Source of the DNA: Forficula auricularia
Taxonomy: Eukaryota; Arthropoda; Insecta; Dermaptera; Forficulidae
Reading direction: 5' to 3'
Length of the DNA stretch: 64,000 nucleotides
Assembly (NCBI GenBank): GCA_024734495.1
Contig: JALMQS010000153.1
Location: 36,594,858-36,658,857, forward strand
The position numbers and the translations under genes were made by a program. This document shows, in pieces, positions 45,231-56,014 of the stretch. The notes beneath the pieces were generated by a model. It worked only from the letters and a program-made list of their open reading frames with translations, was not told where the DNA came from and made no database searches. The number at the start of each line of letters is the position of its first letter. The stretch's first letter is position 1.

Positions 45231-45650
45231 TGAAGGAGACAATAAAAGAGTGTGTCTTCTGCTGGAATTATAAATTTTATTTATTTATAACGAGACAATA
45301 GTTTCGAGGGCTTTGCCCTCTTCATCAGTCTATTACAATGTATTCACAGGAATTAATTTATGAATGAAAGTTTTACATTTTTCATGTGTTAAGGTTATAA
45401 ATTACATAGAGTGGGCAAGTTAAGAATTGTCAATTATTTAATTATTTAATTATTTAATTATTCAATTATCAATTGTAATTTATAACCTTAACACATGAAG
45501 GATGTAAAACTTTCATTCATAAATTAATTCCTGTGAATACATTGTAATAGACTGAAGAAGAGGGCAAAGCCCTCGAAACTATAGTCTCGTTATAAATAAA
45601 TAAAATTTATAATTCCAGCAGAAGACACACTCTTTTATTGTCTCCTTCAA
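45231..45650. ncRNA. Palindrome with two canonical-looking hammerheads, family C
   Basis: Arms 45231-45409 and about 45469-45650 are near-identical reverse complements; the 60-bp centre is an AATTATTT tandem repeat. Reverse-strand core 45328-45294: CTGATGA, A, GAGGGCAAAGCCCTC, GAAAC, TATT, GTC. Forward core 45552-45586: CTGAAGA, A, GAGGGCAAAGCCCTC, GAAAC, TATA, GTC. Stem II is a 6-bp GAGGGC/GCCCTC with AAA loop. Stem III is two pairs (A-U, C-G) closed by TATA. Stem I is GA/TC plus, after an internal loop, TGTAA/TTATA. Every invariant position of a type I hammerhead is present. The 3' flank TTCCAGCAGAAGACACACTC ends in the CTGCTACTCTCGGCA module. Confidence 0.85.
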
Positions 45651-45779
45651 TATATAAAAATTCTGCTACTCTCGGCAAAAACTTTCAATTTAACAAAATA
45701 TCTTGATTTATATAGAAACAATGGGAATAATTAAATATTGTACAAATATAAATACAATGGTGTTTTATATTTTTTTATT

Positions 45780-46430
45780 GATCCCTAATCGACCTTTATT
45801 TGATGCAATTTTTAATTGCGAATATCGATATCTAATATAGTTTCACAAAGGTGTAAGAAACGATCTGTTAAAAAGGCAGATCTTCCTGAACACCAAATCG
45901 CTTCGGACGGAAGACGATTCTGTGCGTTTGGTGGGATCAGCAGAGTATCGTCTACTATGAGTTGTTGAAACCTGGTGAAAATGTCAATGCCACCCGCTAC
46001 CACCGACAACTGATCAAATTGCACTGTGCTCTGCGTGAAAAAAGACCGGATTATCAACAAAGACATGACAAGCTGATTTTCCTCCACGACAACGCGCCAT
46101 CGCACACGTGAACAATAGTCCGAAACTACTTGGAGAGACTCAACTGGGACCACCCCATGCCTCTTATTCACCAGACCTGGCCCCTTCTGACTTCCACCTT
46201 TTTGAGCAGCACTTCGATTCTTACGAAGACGTCCGAAAATGGCTTGATGAGTGGTTTCCCTCGAAAGAGAAGGAATTTTTTTGGCCTGGTATCTATAAAT
46301 TGTCCGAAAGATGGCAAAAATGTGTAGCTAGTGAGGGTCAGTACTTTGAATAAAAATGATTTTGTTTTCTATGAAAAAACATGTGTTTTTCTTTACTAAA
46401 AAAAGCAGCGTTTTAAACTTATACACCTGG
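45780..46430 (+). pseudogene. Mariner transposase relic
   Basis: Frame from 45923 encodes CVWWDQQSIVYYELLKPGE, NATRYHRQL, then KLIFLHDNAPSHT with the second catalytic Asp at about 46088. A TGA follows (46109). After a frameshift, 46160-46353 encodes YSPDLAPSDFHLFEQ with the third catalytic Asp, then a C-terminal end and TAA near 46351. The N-terminal DNA-binding half and the first catalytic Asp region are missing or unreadable. The right end (AAACTTATACACCTGG, 46415-46430) followed by TA at 46431 looks like a mariner TIR with its TA target. No matching left TIR was found. Confidence 0.88.
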
Positions 46431-46445
46431 TATATATATGTATAT

Positions 46446-46560
46446 TTGATATATATGTGTGTATGTTTATTTGCATCAAGCAGAGGACATCCTCCGTGGT
46501 TCTCTTTGTGAATTAATAACTCTGCTACTCTGGGTAAAATAAAAACTTTTCATTTCAAGA
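46446..46560 (+). repeat. Hammerhead-unit 3' flank
   Basis: TATGTTTATTTGCATCAAGC, AGAGGACATCC and AACTCTGCTACTCTGGG. The ribozyme core expected upstream has been replaced by the mariner right end. Confidence 0.6.
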
Positions 46561-46611
46561 AAATGAATTTAGGTCGAATCAAAGATTTTAATAGATATGT
46601 TTATATTGCAT

Positions 46612-46710
46612 GTAGGAGGGTCCTGCCCCCTCAGGAGTTGAACCCAAGCACTAGTTTGCTTTCCGGGCAACTAGTCAGACCATTGAGACAATCACCTCCA
46701 AACATGCAAC
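46612..46710 (-). repeat. tRNA-like SINE
   Basis: Reverse strand: GGAGGTGATTGTCTCAATGG (acceptor start and box-A-like), an ACTAGTTGC/GCAAACTAGT anticodon-arm-like stem, box-B-like GGGTTCAACTCC, and ACCCTCC closing against GGAGGT. It could fold as a tRNA-like cloverleaf with a 9-bp anticodon stem, which is too long for a real tRNA. Confidence 0.6.
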
Positions 46711-46724
46711 ATACGAGTGAGTAT

Positions 46725-47050
46725 ACCTACGGTATAACGAAAGCCAGAAATTTTTACTCCACTCGGCTCGATTGGAATAGTAAAAAATTACTGCTTAACT
46801 GAAATAAAGATTCAGCATCGGACTAGCGCGGAGGCTATTAAATGCAAAGAAATGAATAGGTATCTATTTGAGATGAGAAAGAAAGATCGAATTTTTTCTC
46901 AAAATCAACTTGCGATATACTCTAATCAAGAGCACTCTACTGGTTAACATGTTATGACTACTCAAAGTAATTTTTGATTTTTCCTCTAGGACCCATCACC
47001 ATTCAGTTTCATGTTAAGTTATAGGTAGTATAACACCTGCTCAATAATAT
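46725..47050. other. Intergenic DNA
   Basis: No gene or repeat recognised. Confidence 0.4.
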
Positions 47051-47054
47051 TTGA

Positions 47055-47225
47055 TTCACAAAGAGAAACAAAGTGGTTGTCCTCTGCTTGATGCAATTAA
47101 ACATACACGCATATATATCGAGATGATATATGTGTGTATGTTTATTTGCATCCAGCAGAAGGACAATATATTCTCTTTGTGAATCAACAACTCTGCTTAC
47201 TCTCGGCAAAACAAAAACTTTTCAA
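47055..47225. repeat. Head-to-head hammerhead-unit flanks
   Basis: The reverse-strand flank (GATTCACAAAGAGAAAC, TCCTCTGCTTGATGCAA) meets the forward flank (TTTATTTGCATCCAGCAGAA, TTCTCTTTGTGAATCAAC, CTCTCGGCAAAAC) across about 45 bp of AT. Both ribozyme cores are absent. Confidence 0.65.
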
Positions 47226-47404
47226 TTAATTTTTGATTGTTTCTCTGATAATTTTACTCCAAAGAATAACTTTCGACATATTGAAATCTCCCTTAATTAC
47301 GGGACACTCGATTTTCTACATTGCTAACTGCGATCAATGATTTATTTCTACTTTTTTTTAAATATTACTTAGTGAACCTGAAAACCTACTTATAGCATGG
47401 AAAC

Positions 47405-47725
47405 ATAAGAACAAATCAATGAGGTTTCCTGTACTTGAAGCAAATAAACCTATACATGAATATATAAAATTTATTTGTTAGAGAATATAGTTTTATTTGT
47501 TGACTGATCACCTTACAATTACAACAGAACGAACGGTAGTATATATAGTATTTAAACCCATGAGAAATAACAGATACTTATAATTGAAAAGATGATAATG
47601 AAGGTCAAACCTTCGAACTATAGTCACGAACAAATAAATTATATATATATTGATGTTTATTCAAATCAAGCAAAGAACAAACCTCATTGATTTTTACTTA
47701 TTAATCTTTAACCTCGTCTTCTTGG
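47405..47725 (+). ncRNA. Hammerhead-type unit, family D (degenerate core)
   Basis: Core region 47591-47625: GATGATAAT, GAAGGTCAAACCTTC (5-bp stem), GAA, CTATAGTC. The CTGANGA and GAAAC boxes are each altered. Upstream it has AACCCATGAGAAATAACAG, as at 1218. Downstream it has ACGAACAAATAAATTATA and the ATTTGCATC/AAGCAGAGG-type flank. Family D copies share ATAAT in place of the usual box, so the change is ancestral to these copies, not private decay. Confidence 0.6.
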
Positions 47726-48429
47726 CAAACTAAATTTATTCAATTACCACGGAAACGGTTAATGGTTATTGATATAAACTTGTTACTCAAAATATTGTTA
47801 CTTGCTCATCCCTGGCGTGCATATAAATATATATATATTCCAAAAATACAATAAGTTAATTTAGTTTCCTTTCTATTTTGGAAACTTACCTAGAGTTTTC
47901 AGCTCAAAAAATTGTTAAAACCTCTCAACTCCAAAACATCAGTGCGAAAACTTTTAATTATAAATTAAACATCTAGTTAAATATTTATTATTAAAATATA
48001 AACTCGAATTAAAACATTATGTATTAGTAAATGTATATTGTATACTTAGTTGAACAGCCGGTGTTTCCATTAACAAATATTAAAATATCGTAGGAAATGT
48101 TTCTTGAAAATATTGGGCTTTTAACTTAATTATATTTAAATAGGTAATTCAAGTTGTTAATTATACTGAGCAATGAGTTATTTTGAAATGAAAATATTAA
48201 ATGAAGACGACGAGCATTTTGCATTGACTAGCCGTAGCCAATTCCGCATGGAGGGAGGGCTCTTTAGCTAGATATCCATGCGCCCGTCATCCACATCTGA
48301 TTCGGATGATTTCTCACAACGAAGTAAATATAGGCATTTACATGTGTAATATGAAATTGTATTTTTAGCTTATCTTTATATACTCCTATTACTTCAGATC
48401 TTTCGTGCAAAGTAAGACATTAGAATTGT
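47726..48429. other. Intergenic AT-rich DNA, no gene seen
   Basis: Nothing recognised. Confidence 0.45.
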
Positions 48430-49480
48430 TTTTTAAGAAAATCAAAAGAGGGTGTCATCTATTAAACCCGATATGGAATCGATTCTATTTAATTGTATGT
48501 ATCAGAAGGGTTGTTTATACCCCCTTTCGAAAAATTATAGCAATCCGAACCAATTGATAAATAATAACAACCCTTTTCCGACATAATACTATATATAAGA
48601 GCCTAGATTAATTTGTAACAACGCTCGAGAGAATGCTACCGACAGGGAGCGCTGATGCCGACGGTATATTTGCGGCAAATTTGAAATATAATTGTAATTG
48701 TAATTTGAAATGAAAGACTCCAATTGATTTTAAATTAAGAAACATTAAATATGTTGATAATTATTCCTCCCCCCCTCACCACTCAAAAATTAAATATTCA
48801 ATTCGCTTTTCTTTGCGCACAGAAAAATAAATTAATCGCATGATATTTGATTTATATTTTATATATTATTTGTTTATTTTTTAATAATTTGCCACTTTTT
48901 TATAATTTTTTAAAAATCTAAATTTTGTTATTCTTATTTTTGGATTTTTACAAAATTGAACGACTTAAGACACGCATGCCCGAGTTTATCATTGCAATAC
49001 TGGAGGGAGCAGCCTGTCATATCATACAAACAACACCTGATCTCTTTTAAATATTTGGAGTCTTATATCCATTATCGAATTTTAAAAAAATGATATAATA
49101 TAATTCTCCTCCTCACACGATCCCACTTATTTAAATAAATCTATTTCCACACAAAAAATACCACAATGCTGTAGATTATAGAAGAAAAAAACTTCCAGAT
49201 TCATATCTAGAGCCTCATTTCTGTAGCTGTGTCAGGACGAAAATGAGGCGAAACTTTTAAGAGACTATGTATTTCCGGGAGTTTACAGGTATACATTTGG
49301 AGTGTGGTGTTTAAGAGGAATAAAATTTCTGGACCGAGACGCCGCCCGCCAGGGCACCAGCCTGGAGCTTCGAGGGCGTGCTGAAGGCACGCACGAAAGC
49401 TCGTTAAAAATAATCCCTTACATCTCGGACCTAAATGATGACACCCTCTTGTGATTTTTCTTAAAAAAAATGTTAAATCT
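48430..49480. repeat. Foldback SINE element split by a composite element
   Basis: TTTTTTAAGAAAATCAAAAG, AGGGTGTCATCTATTAAACC (48430-48475) and its complement (49437-49470, GATGACACCCTCTTGTGATT) are the same outer arms as at 29790-30165. A decayed tRNA-like module (48498-48590) follows the left arm. The centre is occupied by copy B of the composite element. Confidence 0.6.
48607..49405 (+). mobile_element. Composite non-autonomous element, copy B
   Basis: It matches copy A (14160-15240) over its whole length without the RTE insertion, from CAGGGAGCGCTGATGCCG to AAGCTCGTT, with the GCGTGC/GCACGC terminal hairpin. Apart from the insertion and one 5' segment the copies are very similar. Confidence 0.72.
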
Positions 49481-49589
49481 ATTTCTATCGGAAACTTGAT
49501 CTCTTATATTATCTGGTCTTGTTTTTATTAAATTTAGCATTCTTTGCTAAAGAATTGATTCCGTTTAAAGCCTTTTTTAATGCTTTTTT

Positions 49590-49835
49590 TAAGAGAAATC
49601 AATGAGATTGTCCTCTGATTGATGTAAATAAATATTCATATATATCTAACAAATATACATATGTATAGATATAATTTATTTGAGAGTATAGTTTCGAAGG
49701 TTTGACCTACATTATCAGTCTTTTTGATTAAAAATATTTTATCTATTATTTCATATCTGTTTAAATACCATAGTGAATTTAGATAAGTTCGTTTTATCGT
49801 AATTACTATAGTCTCAAACAAATAAATTATATATA
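49590..49835 (-). ncRNA. Hammerhead-type unit, family D, left part
   Basis: Reverse strand 49718-49684: CTGATAA, T, GTAGGTCAAACCTTC, GAAAC, TATA, CTC. The stem II has a mismatch and both the CTGANGA box and the GTC are changed. On the + strand 49803-49835 (CTATAGTCTCAAACAAATAA) is the 3' half of a second, opposite unit that continues at 50732. The two units are head to head, as in families A and C. Confidence 0.6.
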
Positions 49836-50731
49836 CCGGGTGAGTTTTTTATCTTGAGACAGTCTTATAACTCAAAAACAGTGCATTTAATGAAAACAAG
49901 TTTTAAATAAAAGTTTATTTATATTAAGGGGCAAACTAAACTACGCTATTGTTTGTCGACCTAGAACAAGCTTTCAAGGATATTTCAAGGTCAAGTTCTG
50001 TTTTTTAAATGGAAACATATTTTTTTTTACATAGTCTAAATCAATAAAAAAAAACTGATCAACTTTCATAAGAACTATGTTTTTATACGACATCAAATAA
50101 AAAAAATATTAAATCAATTAGATCTCAAAAAAATCAAATATTTAATTATTAATTAAATAATTAGTAACTTGAAAAGTCACAACAATGAAAATAAGTGTTT
50201 ATAATGATCTTAAAACTTCATTATACAGAGATTTAAGAGAATATTTTCTACTTAATAGATCTATTTAAAATTCTTGAGCTTTAAAAAGTTTATTTCTCGT
50301 GTCAATTCAATAGATAAAAATGGATCATTTTTTGTTGAATAAAGTTGTTTCATCCAGAAGACTTTGCGATACACTCTGGAATGTCACAGAACATTTTCGG
50401 AAAATTATCTAATTAATTAATTGTCATTAAATTAATTAATTATCATTAAATTATTTAATTATCATTAAATTATTCAATTATCATTAAATTATTCAATTAT
50501 CATTCAATTATTTAATTATCATTAAATATTTGATTATAATTATAACAAAAATACTATAGGTTTCCATTTACAAAACAGAACTTGACCTTGAAATACCCTT
50601 GTTCTAGGTCGACACAAAATATCGTAGTTTAGTTTCCCCTTGATATAAATAAACTTTTATTTGAAACTTTTTTTCATATAATGCACTGTTTTTGAGTTAT
50701 AAGACTGTCTCAAGATAAAAAACTCTCCCAG
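49836..50731. mobile_element. Long-TIR MITE inserted in a hammerhead unit
   Basis: Ends CCGGGTGAGTTTTTTATC and its complement (16 of 18), with TA on both sides (49834-49835, 50732-50733). The arms pair for roughly 200 bp. A truncated second copy is at 59317-59799. Removing it joins ATAAATTATATA to TATGTGTTTATTTGCATC, restoring the family-D 3' flank, so the insertion is supported from both sides. Tc1/mariner-like by TA duplication. No transposase. Confidence 0.85.
50411..50530 (+). repeat. 19-bp minisatellite
   Basis: About five to six units of ATCATTAAATTATTCAATT with few changes, inside the MITE centre. Confidence 0.85.
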
Positions 50732-50733
50732 TA

Positions 50734-50830
50734 TATGTGTTTATTTGCATCAGGCAGAGGACAAACTCATTGATTTCTTTTTATGAATCCTCAATACAGC
50801 TACTCTCGGCAAAACAAAATATTTTCAATA
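50734..50830 (+). repeat. Hammerhead-unit 3' flank (right part)
   Basis: TGTTTATTTGCATCAGGC, AGAGGACAAACTCATTGATT, AGCTACTCTCGGCAAAAC. It continues the unit at 49803-49835 across the MITE. Confidence 0.7.
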
Positions 50831-51375
50831 GGATTTTTTTTGCATCCTAAACTACTGATGTCATCGCCAAACCAAAACATACCAATCTTTTGTCCTTTAA
50901 TTCCGGTTGGCAATGGATTACCATATTTTAGAGACGATATTGTAATCACATTTGAGCTAGTTTTTTGTTCTTATTGTATAATCACATTGTTAAACGAGTG
51001 ATTTTGAAAAGTCCAATAATTCGAAAACCATTTACTTTAAGAGGATTAATTAAATTAATTGCGGGCTTTCGTTACTAAGTCGATAAGATTAGTAAGTTAG
51101 TGGCTTAGGTTCGAATCCTATTTGGACATAGATGTTATTCTGAAATTACCATCCATTTATCATGAAATAATTCTAGACGATCAAATATTAGAAAAAAATG
51201 AATGAATCTCAAATGTCAATGGTAAGCCCGGATTATTTATGCTCCAACCTCAAACCCCCCTAAAAAAATCATATCCACAAAATAATAAAATCTGGATTTT
51301 GATTAGGCATATTCGCATGCAAGGGATCAAATAAAATTACTTTAAAATGTTGTAAGATTAAATGATATAAATTTT
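50831..51375. other. Intergenic DNA, no gene seen
   Basis: Nothing recognised. Confidence 0.4.
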
Positions 51376-51379
51376 ATTA

Positions 51380-51692
51380 TTTAAGAAGAAAAATAAATGC
51401 AATTGTTAAATATGAGCGACGTTTCATCATATATTTTGGATTTCATCAGGCTCTAAAAATATTACATATCTTTTTCCAAAGCCACGCTCTATTCCGAGCG
51501 TCATCTAATACTGTGAAGAGTATCCTCTCCACTGTAATTTTCCTAAAAAAAATTTCACAGGAGTGGTTTCCCATTGCCTTCCTGAAGGAAACAGATTATA
51601 ACCGGTCAAATATTTGTACCGAGTCGGGCTTGAACCCGCGCTAGCTTGATTAGAAGGCATGCTGTATAACCACTCGGCCAACCTGGCCCTAC
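51380..51692 (-). mobile_element. tRNA-derived SINE ending in a hammerhead motif
   Basis: Reverse strand, 5' to 3': a tRNA-like head starting GGTTGGCCGAGTGGTTATAC (box A TGGCCGAGTGG), anticodon-loop-like CTTCTAATCA, box B GGTTCAAGCCC; a body with GGCAATGGGAAACCACTCC; then a hammerhead core at 51449-51418: CTGATGA, A, ATCCAAAATATATGAT (3-bp stem II), GAAAC, GTC. Stem I is GAGC before and GCTC after the core. It ends in an AT-rich tail. It resembles other arthropod tRNA-SINEs in head and conserved body; a ribozyme at the 3' end is unusual. The weak stem II makes activity doubtful. Confidence 0.7.
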
Positions 51693-51830
51693 ATACCTAC
51701 ATAGTTAAAAAAATAATATCTATTATATAAATAATTACTAATTCTAATCAGATAATATGGTATAGGAACCTAGACACATCAAGATATATAATGCAGCTTT
51801 TCGTTTTTTCACGAGTATCTTCTACAATTC

Positions 51831-51897
51831 TAAGTAAATAAAATTTCAAGGTAGGTTTTATAAAAATTTTTATAAAACCTTGAGATTTTACTTACTT
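51831..51897. repeat. Short palindrome
   Basis: TAAGTAAATAAAATTTCAAGG and its imperfect complement around a GTTTTATAAAAATTTTTATAAAAC core, with a 3-bp indel between arms. Confidence 0.75.
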
Positions 51898-52370
51898 ATT
51901 ATTTAAAAATGTTTCACCTTGAACCGACACCTAACTCTTTAAAAATTATTCTACAATTCTTCCTTATGAAATTGAAATACTCCGTGTCTTTCGAGTTAGG
52001 CGGTAAGCAATATAATAAAATCAAATAAAAAACCATAAAGCACCAGGAATAAATCCATAGAAAAAGAATACTTTTTACTGCCTTAGAAATCTTGAAATAA
52101 TGGATGAGGCAGAAAATTGCAAATAAAAGCAAATATATATCAGAACAAAAGGAAGCTCTCGATTTAAAATGTGTGAGGGGGCAGAGGGTTAAATGGAAAA
52201 TAGTTCAAGAGAGATTAAAAAAATATCTGCATGAATTTAATTGAAGCGAGAATTAAAAACGTTATAAACGGAAAACGAGTTTATCCAAATAGCCTTTCAA
52301 ATGTAAAGTCCTTAATCTATATATATAAAAATAAGGTTTTGTCTCTACATTGGTCCAAATCACTTGTGAC
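51898..52370. other. Intergenic DNA, no gene seen
   Basis: Short open frames only; no domain recognised. Confidence 0.4.
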
Positions 52371-52830
52371 CAAAATTTTGTCGAAAAACGAAAAAATGGC
52401 AAGGCTATATATATACCTAGACTTGAGAAATTTCTGATTTTGACAAAAAAATTTGAAATATGCAAATTATAGAAAGATTAGTATATTTGGGATCAGGCGT
52501 TCCTAGAGAATTGAAAAAATATATTTTATTTGAAATATCTAAAAAAAAAAAAAATAAAGTAAAAATTGTCGGAAAACGAAAAAATGGAAAAAGCTGAGCT
52601 CTTGGGAAATTTCTGATTTTGAAAAAAAAATTGAAATATCTTTCTTGAAAAAAAAATTCACCCGTAAAAAAAACTCATGTCGAAAAAAATATAATTATTG
52701 AAAAAAATTTCGAGAAAAAAAAATCCCTCTTTGTCGTTTATATCAAAATTAGTATTAGCCGTTTTTGAAATATTTCAAAAAAACAGTTTTTATTCACTGT
52801 TACACTACTTGACCATATGGTTATGTAAAA
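52371..52830 (+). repeat. Local duplication and relic of repeat R
   Basis: 52379-52460 and 52566-52645 share AACGAAAAAATGG, AAATTTCTGATTTTG and TTGAAATAT in order. Further right, GCCGTTTTTGAAATATTTC and CTACTTGACCATATGGTTA resemble the end of repeat R at 18600-18720. Confidence 0.55.
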
Positions 52831-53878
52831 ATAGTACCTATTATGGTCGAAAATATAAGTTTACTTCACTGAAATAATGTAATAATTTTATCATAATTAA
52901 CCTATTAAATATTTTCTTTTTTATACCTTGATGATCAGATATATGATTCGAAATATTTCTTCTGGTTAGTCTACCTATGGTGAAATTGCAAAATAGGTTG
53001 AAATATTCTAGTTTGTTCACGATATATTGCCAAATAATTTTATAAGCTGATTATTGTAGATAGCTTTAGATAGTTAGAGTTAACTCAATTCAATTTTATC
53101 TTATTTTTTAATTTCACCGTGAACCGAAGAACTCGTTCATCTTAAGAGCTTTTTGATTTTTTCTAAACATTCCAAAAACTTCACTAACGATTTTTCTAAA
53201 ATTGATATGCCTTTCAAGTATCATATTTTATTTTATATTTAGCTATATATATAGTAGTAGTTATATAATAGTTGATTTCGCAAAAAAGTCAAGATTTTTT
53301 CACAATTGGCCTAGTATATATTCTAAAAATTAGTTGAATGATTTCAAAGAAGGGGAGATTATAAGTAAAAGTCGTGTGGTCCGTACACCAGTTTATTTTT
53401 AATATTTTTTTTCCTATGTCTTCTCCGTATGGAGGGCTTCATTCGTGTGTATTTTGTCGGGGTTTAATTCAAGGATTTCGTGGAGTCATCAAAAGCATGA
53501 CAGTCAGATTCCGGAATAAAGGGAATTGCCTTTCGCATAACGTAAATTAAACCCATTCGGTTTAATACAAAGTTCGAATCCGGGAGTTGTAACCTAAGTA
53601 GCCATTTTGGACTAAAAGCTTTCTCGAATCTATTTCTTTTCAAGAACATTTCGTTTTAAAACTGTAAGAAAGAAAAATCAAAATAACAATTACATAAGAT
53701 TTTTTGTTTGAACTATAATCTTATTCTTGTTCTCACGTCGACGATAAGCGTAAATAACACCCTTTCGTACAACAAAAAAGGAAATAGTATATTCTGCCTT
53801 TAGAAGCGTCAACCCGCACTACAGGAGAAGCGCTTTTGCCATTTGAAGCAATCCTTCTTTAATTCTTATATTATATTC
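52831..53878. other. Intergenic AT-rich DNA, no gene seen
   Basis: Nothing recognised on either strand. Confidence 0.45.
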
Positions 53879-54304
53879 CAGGGGTGTCCAACCTTTTGGC
53901 TTACACGGACCACATTTGAAGAAAAAAATTGTCTCGGCCTGCGGAATAAATATTATGATTCTATTGATATTTGTTATTCAAAAAATATAGTTACGTACTA
54001 ATGTAGAAATGAGATTTTTTTTTGCAAGTAGAAAATTTATTTGTAATGAAAATGGAGTCAAAAAATAGATCAAAATGATGATTATTTTTTCAGAAATCTT
54101 GCAATCTAGTTCCAGATTCAAAATTTAAAATTAGCACTTTCATTTTTCGAAAACTTCACAGTAGGTTTTCAGATTTCTTATTTTAGAGAAAAAAAATTAT
54201 CAGGCCAAATTGTTGTCTTGTTTTCCAGTACGTATCAACTTATAAATGTCAATGATTTAAGAAATTTAATGTCTTTATATTGGGCCACGGGTTGGACATC
54301 CCTG
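53879..54304. mobile_element. hAT-like MITE
   Basis: Ends CAGGGGTGTCCAACC and GGTTGGACATCCCTG (14 of 15 inverted). CACGGACCACATTTGAAG near the left end and GGGCCACGG near the right are typical subterminal GC motifs of this type. Flanking octamers do not match, probably because of the local duplication described next. Confidence 0.7.
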
Positions 54305-54895
54305 GTTTAAAATTGAATGGGATTAAAGAATGATATGGGGAATGATAATTTATTTTTTAGAAGGGTCACGGATATATTAATCCCTGACTATCCATTATCT
54401 ATTGTAATGTAAGAACGTACAAAGATCTAAAAGACAAGTCCTGACTAGTTTTAGTCCACTAAAGAAATTATCAATTAATTGTGATTGTTCTATAAAACCC
54501 CAATTCCTTGTCTCCGTGTACTAGAATGATAACTATAGACTTGGTTGGTGTCGTAGCATATAAATTACTGAAATAATAAATATTTTAGAAAATGAAAATA
54601 TGAGAAGAAGAAGAATTTTTAAATATTCGAAACTTCATTATTTTTTTTATCTTATATAGTTGAGCTTATAATTTTGCTTTTATTGAATTTTATTCTTAAA
54701 AAAAGCTTCAAGAAGAAGAAATTTTATGACTTTATATTGGGCCACGGGTTGGACATCCCCTGGTTTAAATTGAAATGGATTAAAGAATGATATGAGGAAT
54801 GATAATTTATTTTTTAGAAGGGTCAGGGATATATTAATCCCTGACTATCCATTATCTATCGAAATGTAAGAACGTGCAAAGATCTAAATGACAAA
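54268..54895 (+). repeat. Segmental duplication of the MITE end and flank
   Basis: 54268-54434 is repeated at 54729-54895 (TTGGGCCACGGGTTGGACAT, GATTAAAGAATGATATG, TCCCTGACTATCCATTATC, AAGATCTAAA). Both include the MITE right end plus unique flank, so the duplication came after the MITE insertion. Confidence 0.85.
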
Positions 54896-54971
54896 TGTAC
54901 ATTCATATAAAAGGAATAAATATGTCTCTGCATATAAATCTCATTGTTTAAAGGAAGTTTATGATTTTATG

Positions 54972-55037
54972 TTGGGCCACATTCATTGCAGTGCTAGGCC
55001 GAATGCGGCCCGTGGGCCAGAGGGTTGGACAGCCCTG
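54972..55037. repeat. Separate hAT end
   Basis: GGCCGAATGCGGCCCGTGGG and GGTTGGACAGCCCTG: right end of another hAT-like copy, similar to the end at 57720. Confidence 0.55.
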
Positions 55038-56010
55038 TTTTATTCTATCTTGCTGATTCACGTTTCACCCCACTCTTTGAGGCTCGGCTGGTAAAGTGTT
55101 AATTCCCATTCATTATTTAATCCTTATTCTTCATTGAAGGAATGAAAGGTTTTAGATATTTTGTTCTTGTGCTAAAATGTTTCAATTTACATTATGAAGA
55201 ATCTCCAACGTTTTCAGATATAAAATTATCAATAAATCGAAGGGAAAATTGGAAACTTAGACTCGATACACATTCAGAAAATGTTATTTATTTGATAATT
55301 TGTTTGTCAGCGAATAGCTTGAGCTTTAAACCTCGCTTTTTCTGAAACAAGAATTGAATTCAACTTGAGGGATCTTTCGGAACCATTACAGCAACTCGGT
55401 TTGATCTAGATAAACAATATAACTAATATCCCAAACTACAATAGAATCGAAAAATATCTTCAATTCCCTAATAGACTATATATAATGTTAAAATCCTAAG
55501 AAATAATTTATTTATTTATTAAAATTTACTTTTATAATTTGAATATCAATAAATAATCATTAATTTGTAAATATATGTAAATAATGAATATTGCTATTGA
55601 CCATAAACGGCCAACAGCTGAAAGTCATAAATAAATAAACAGTTCGAGATAGAAACTTTTGGTATAGAGGTGCAATTTATTAATACAAACTTGTTTGCCA
55701 AACTTCACTTAATTAGCTATAACGGTTTGCGATTTGTTTTCTGATTTTCTGCATTTTTAAATTGAAAGTTTGGGAGTTGGGCTATAAATTATTAATTAGT
55801 TCCTCGTTGTGAAAATATAAATATTTTGATAGCCAACCCATCTTTCATCGATCTTCCGTTCTTAGTTATCTTATGTATCGGAATACAGGAAGACACAAAC
55901 AGAGCCATCTTAAGCTAAGTGGAGGCCCATGGTACTTTAGTATATATGGGCCCATTTAAGGGGAAAATTAGGATAGGTATTGACAGAAGCGAACAACATT
56001 TTAGTTAGTA
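55038..56010. other. Intergenic DNA, no gene seen
   Basis: Nothing recognised. Confidence 0.45.
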
Positions 56011-56014
56011 TAAT

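Noticed and set aside
45812..46171. 119-codon reverse-strand open frame over the mariner
   Set aside because: It is the antisense of the mariner transposase catalytic region; the forward strand carries the family motifs.
46612..46710. A functional tRNA gene on the reverse strand
   Set aside because: The anticodon-arm-like stem is too long and the same module recurs in several decayed copies, which fits a SINE.
50397..50535. A CRISPR-like array
   Set aside because: The 19-bp units are contiguous, without spacers, AT-only and inside a MITE; it is a minisatellite in a eukaryotic context.
51609..51690. A functional tRNA gene
   Set aside because: The box A and B motifs are good, but the acceptor stem does not close and a SINE body follows directly, so it is a SINE head and not a tRNA.
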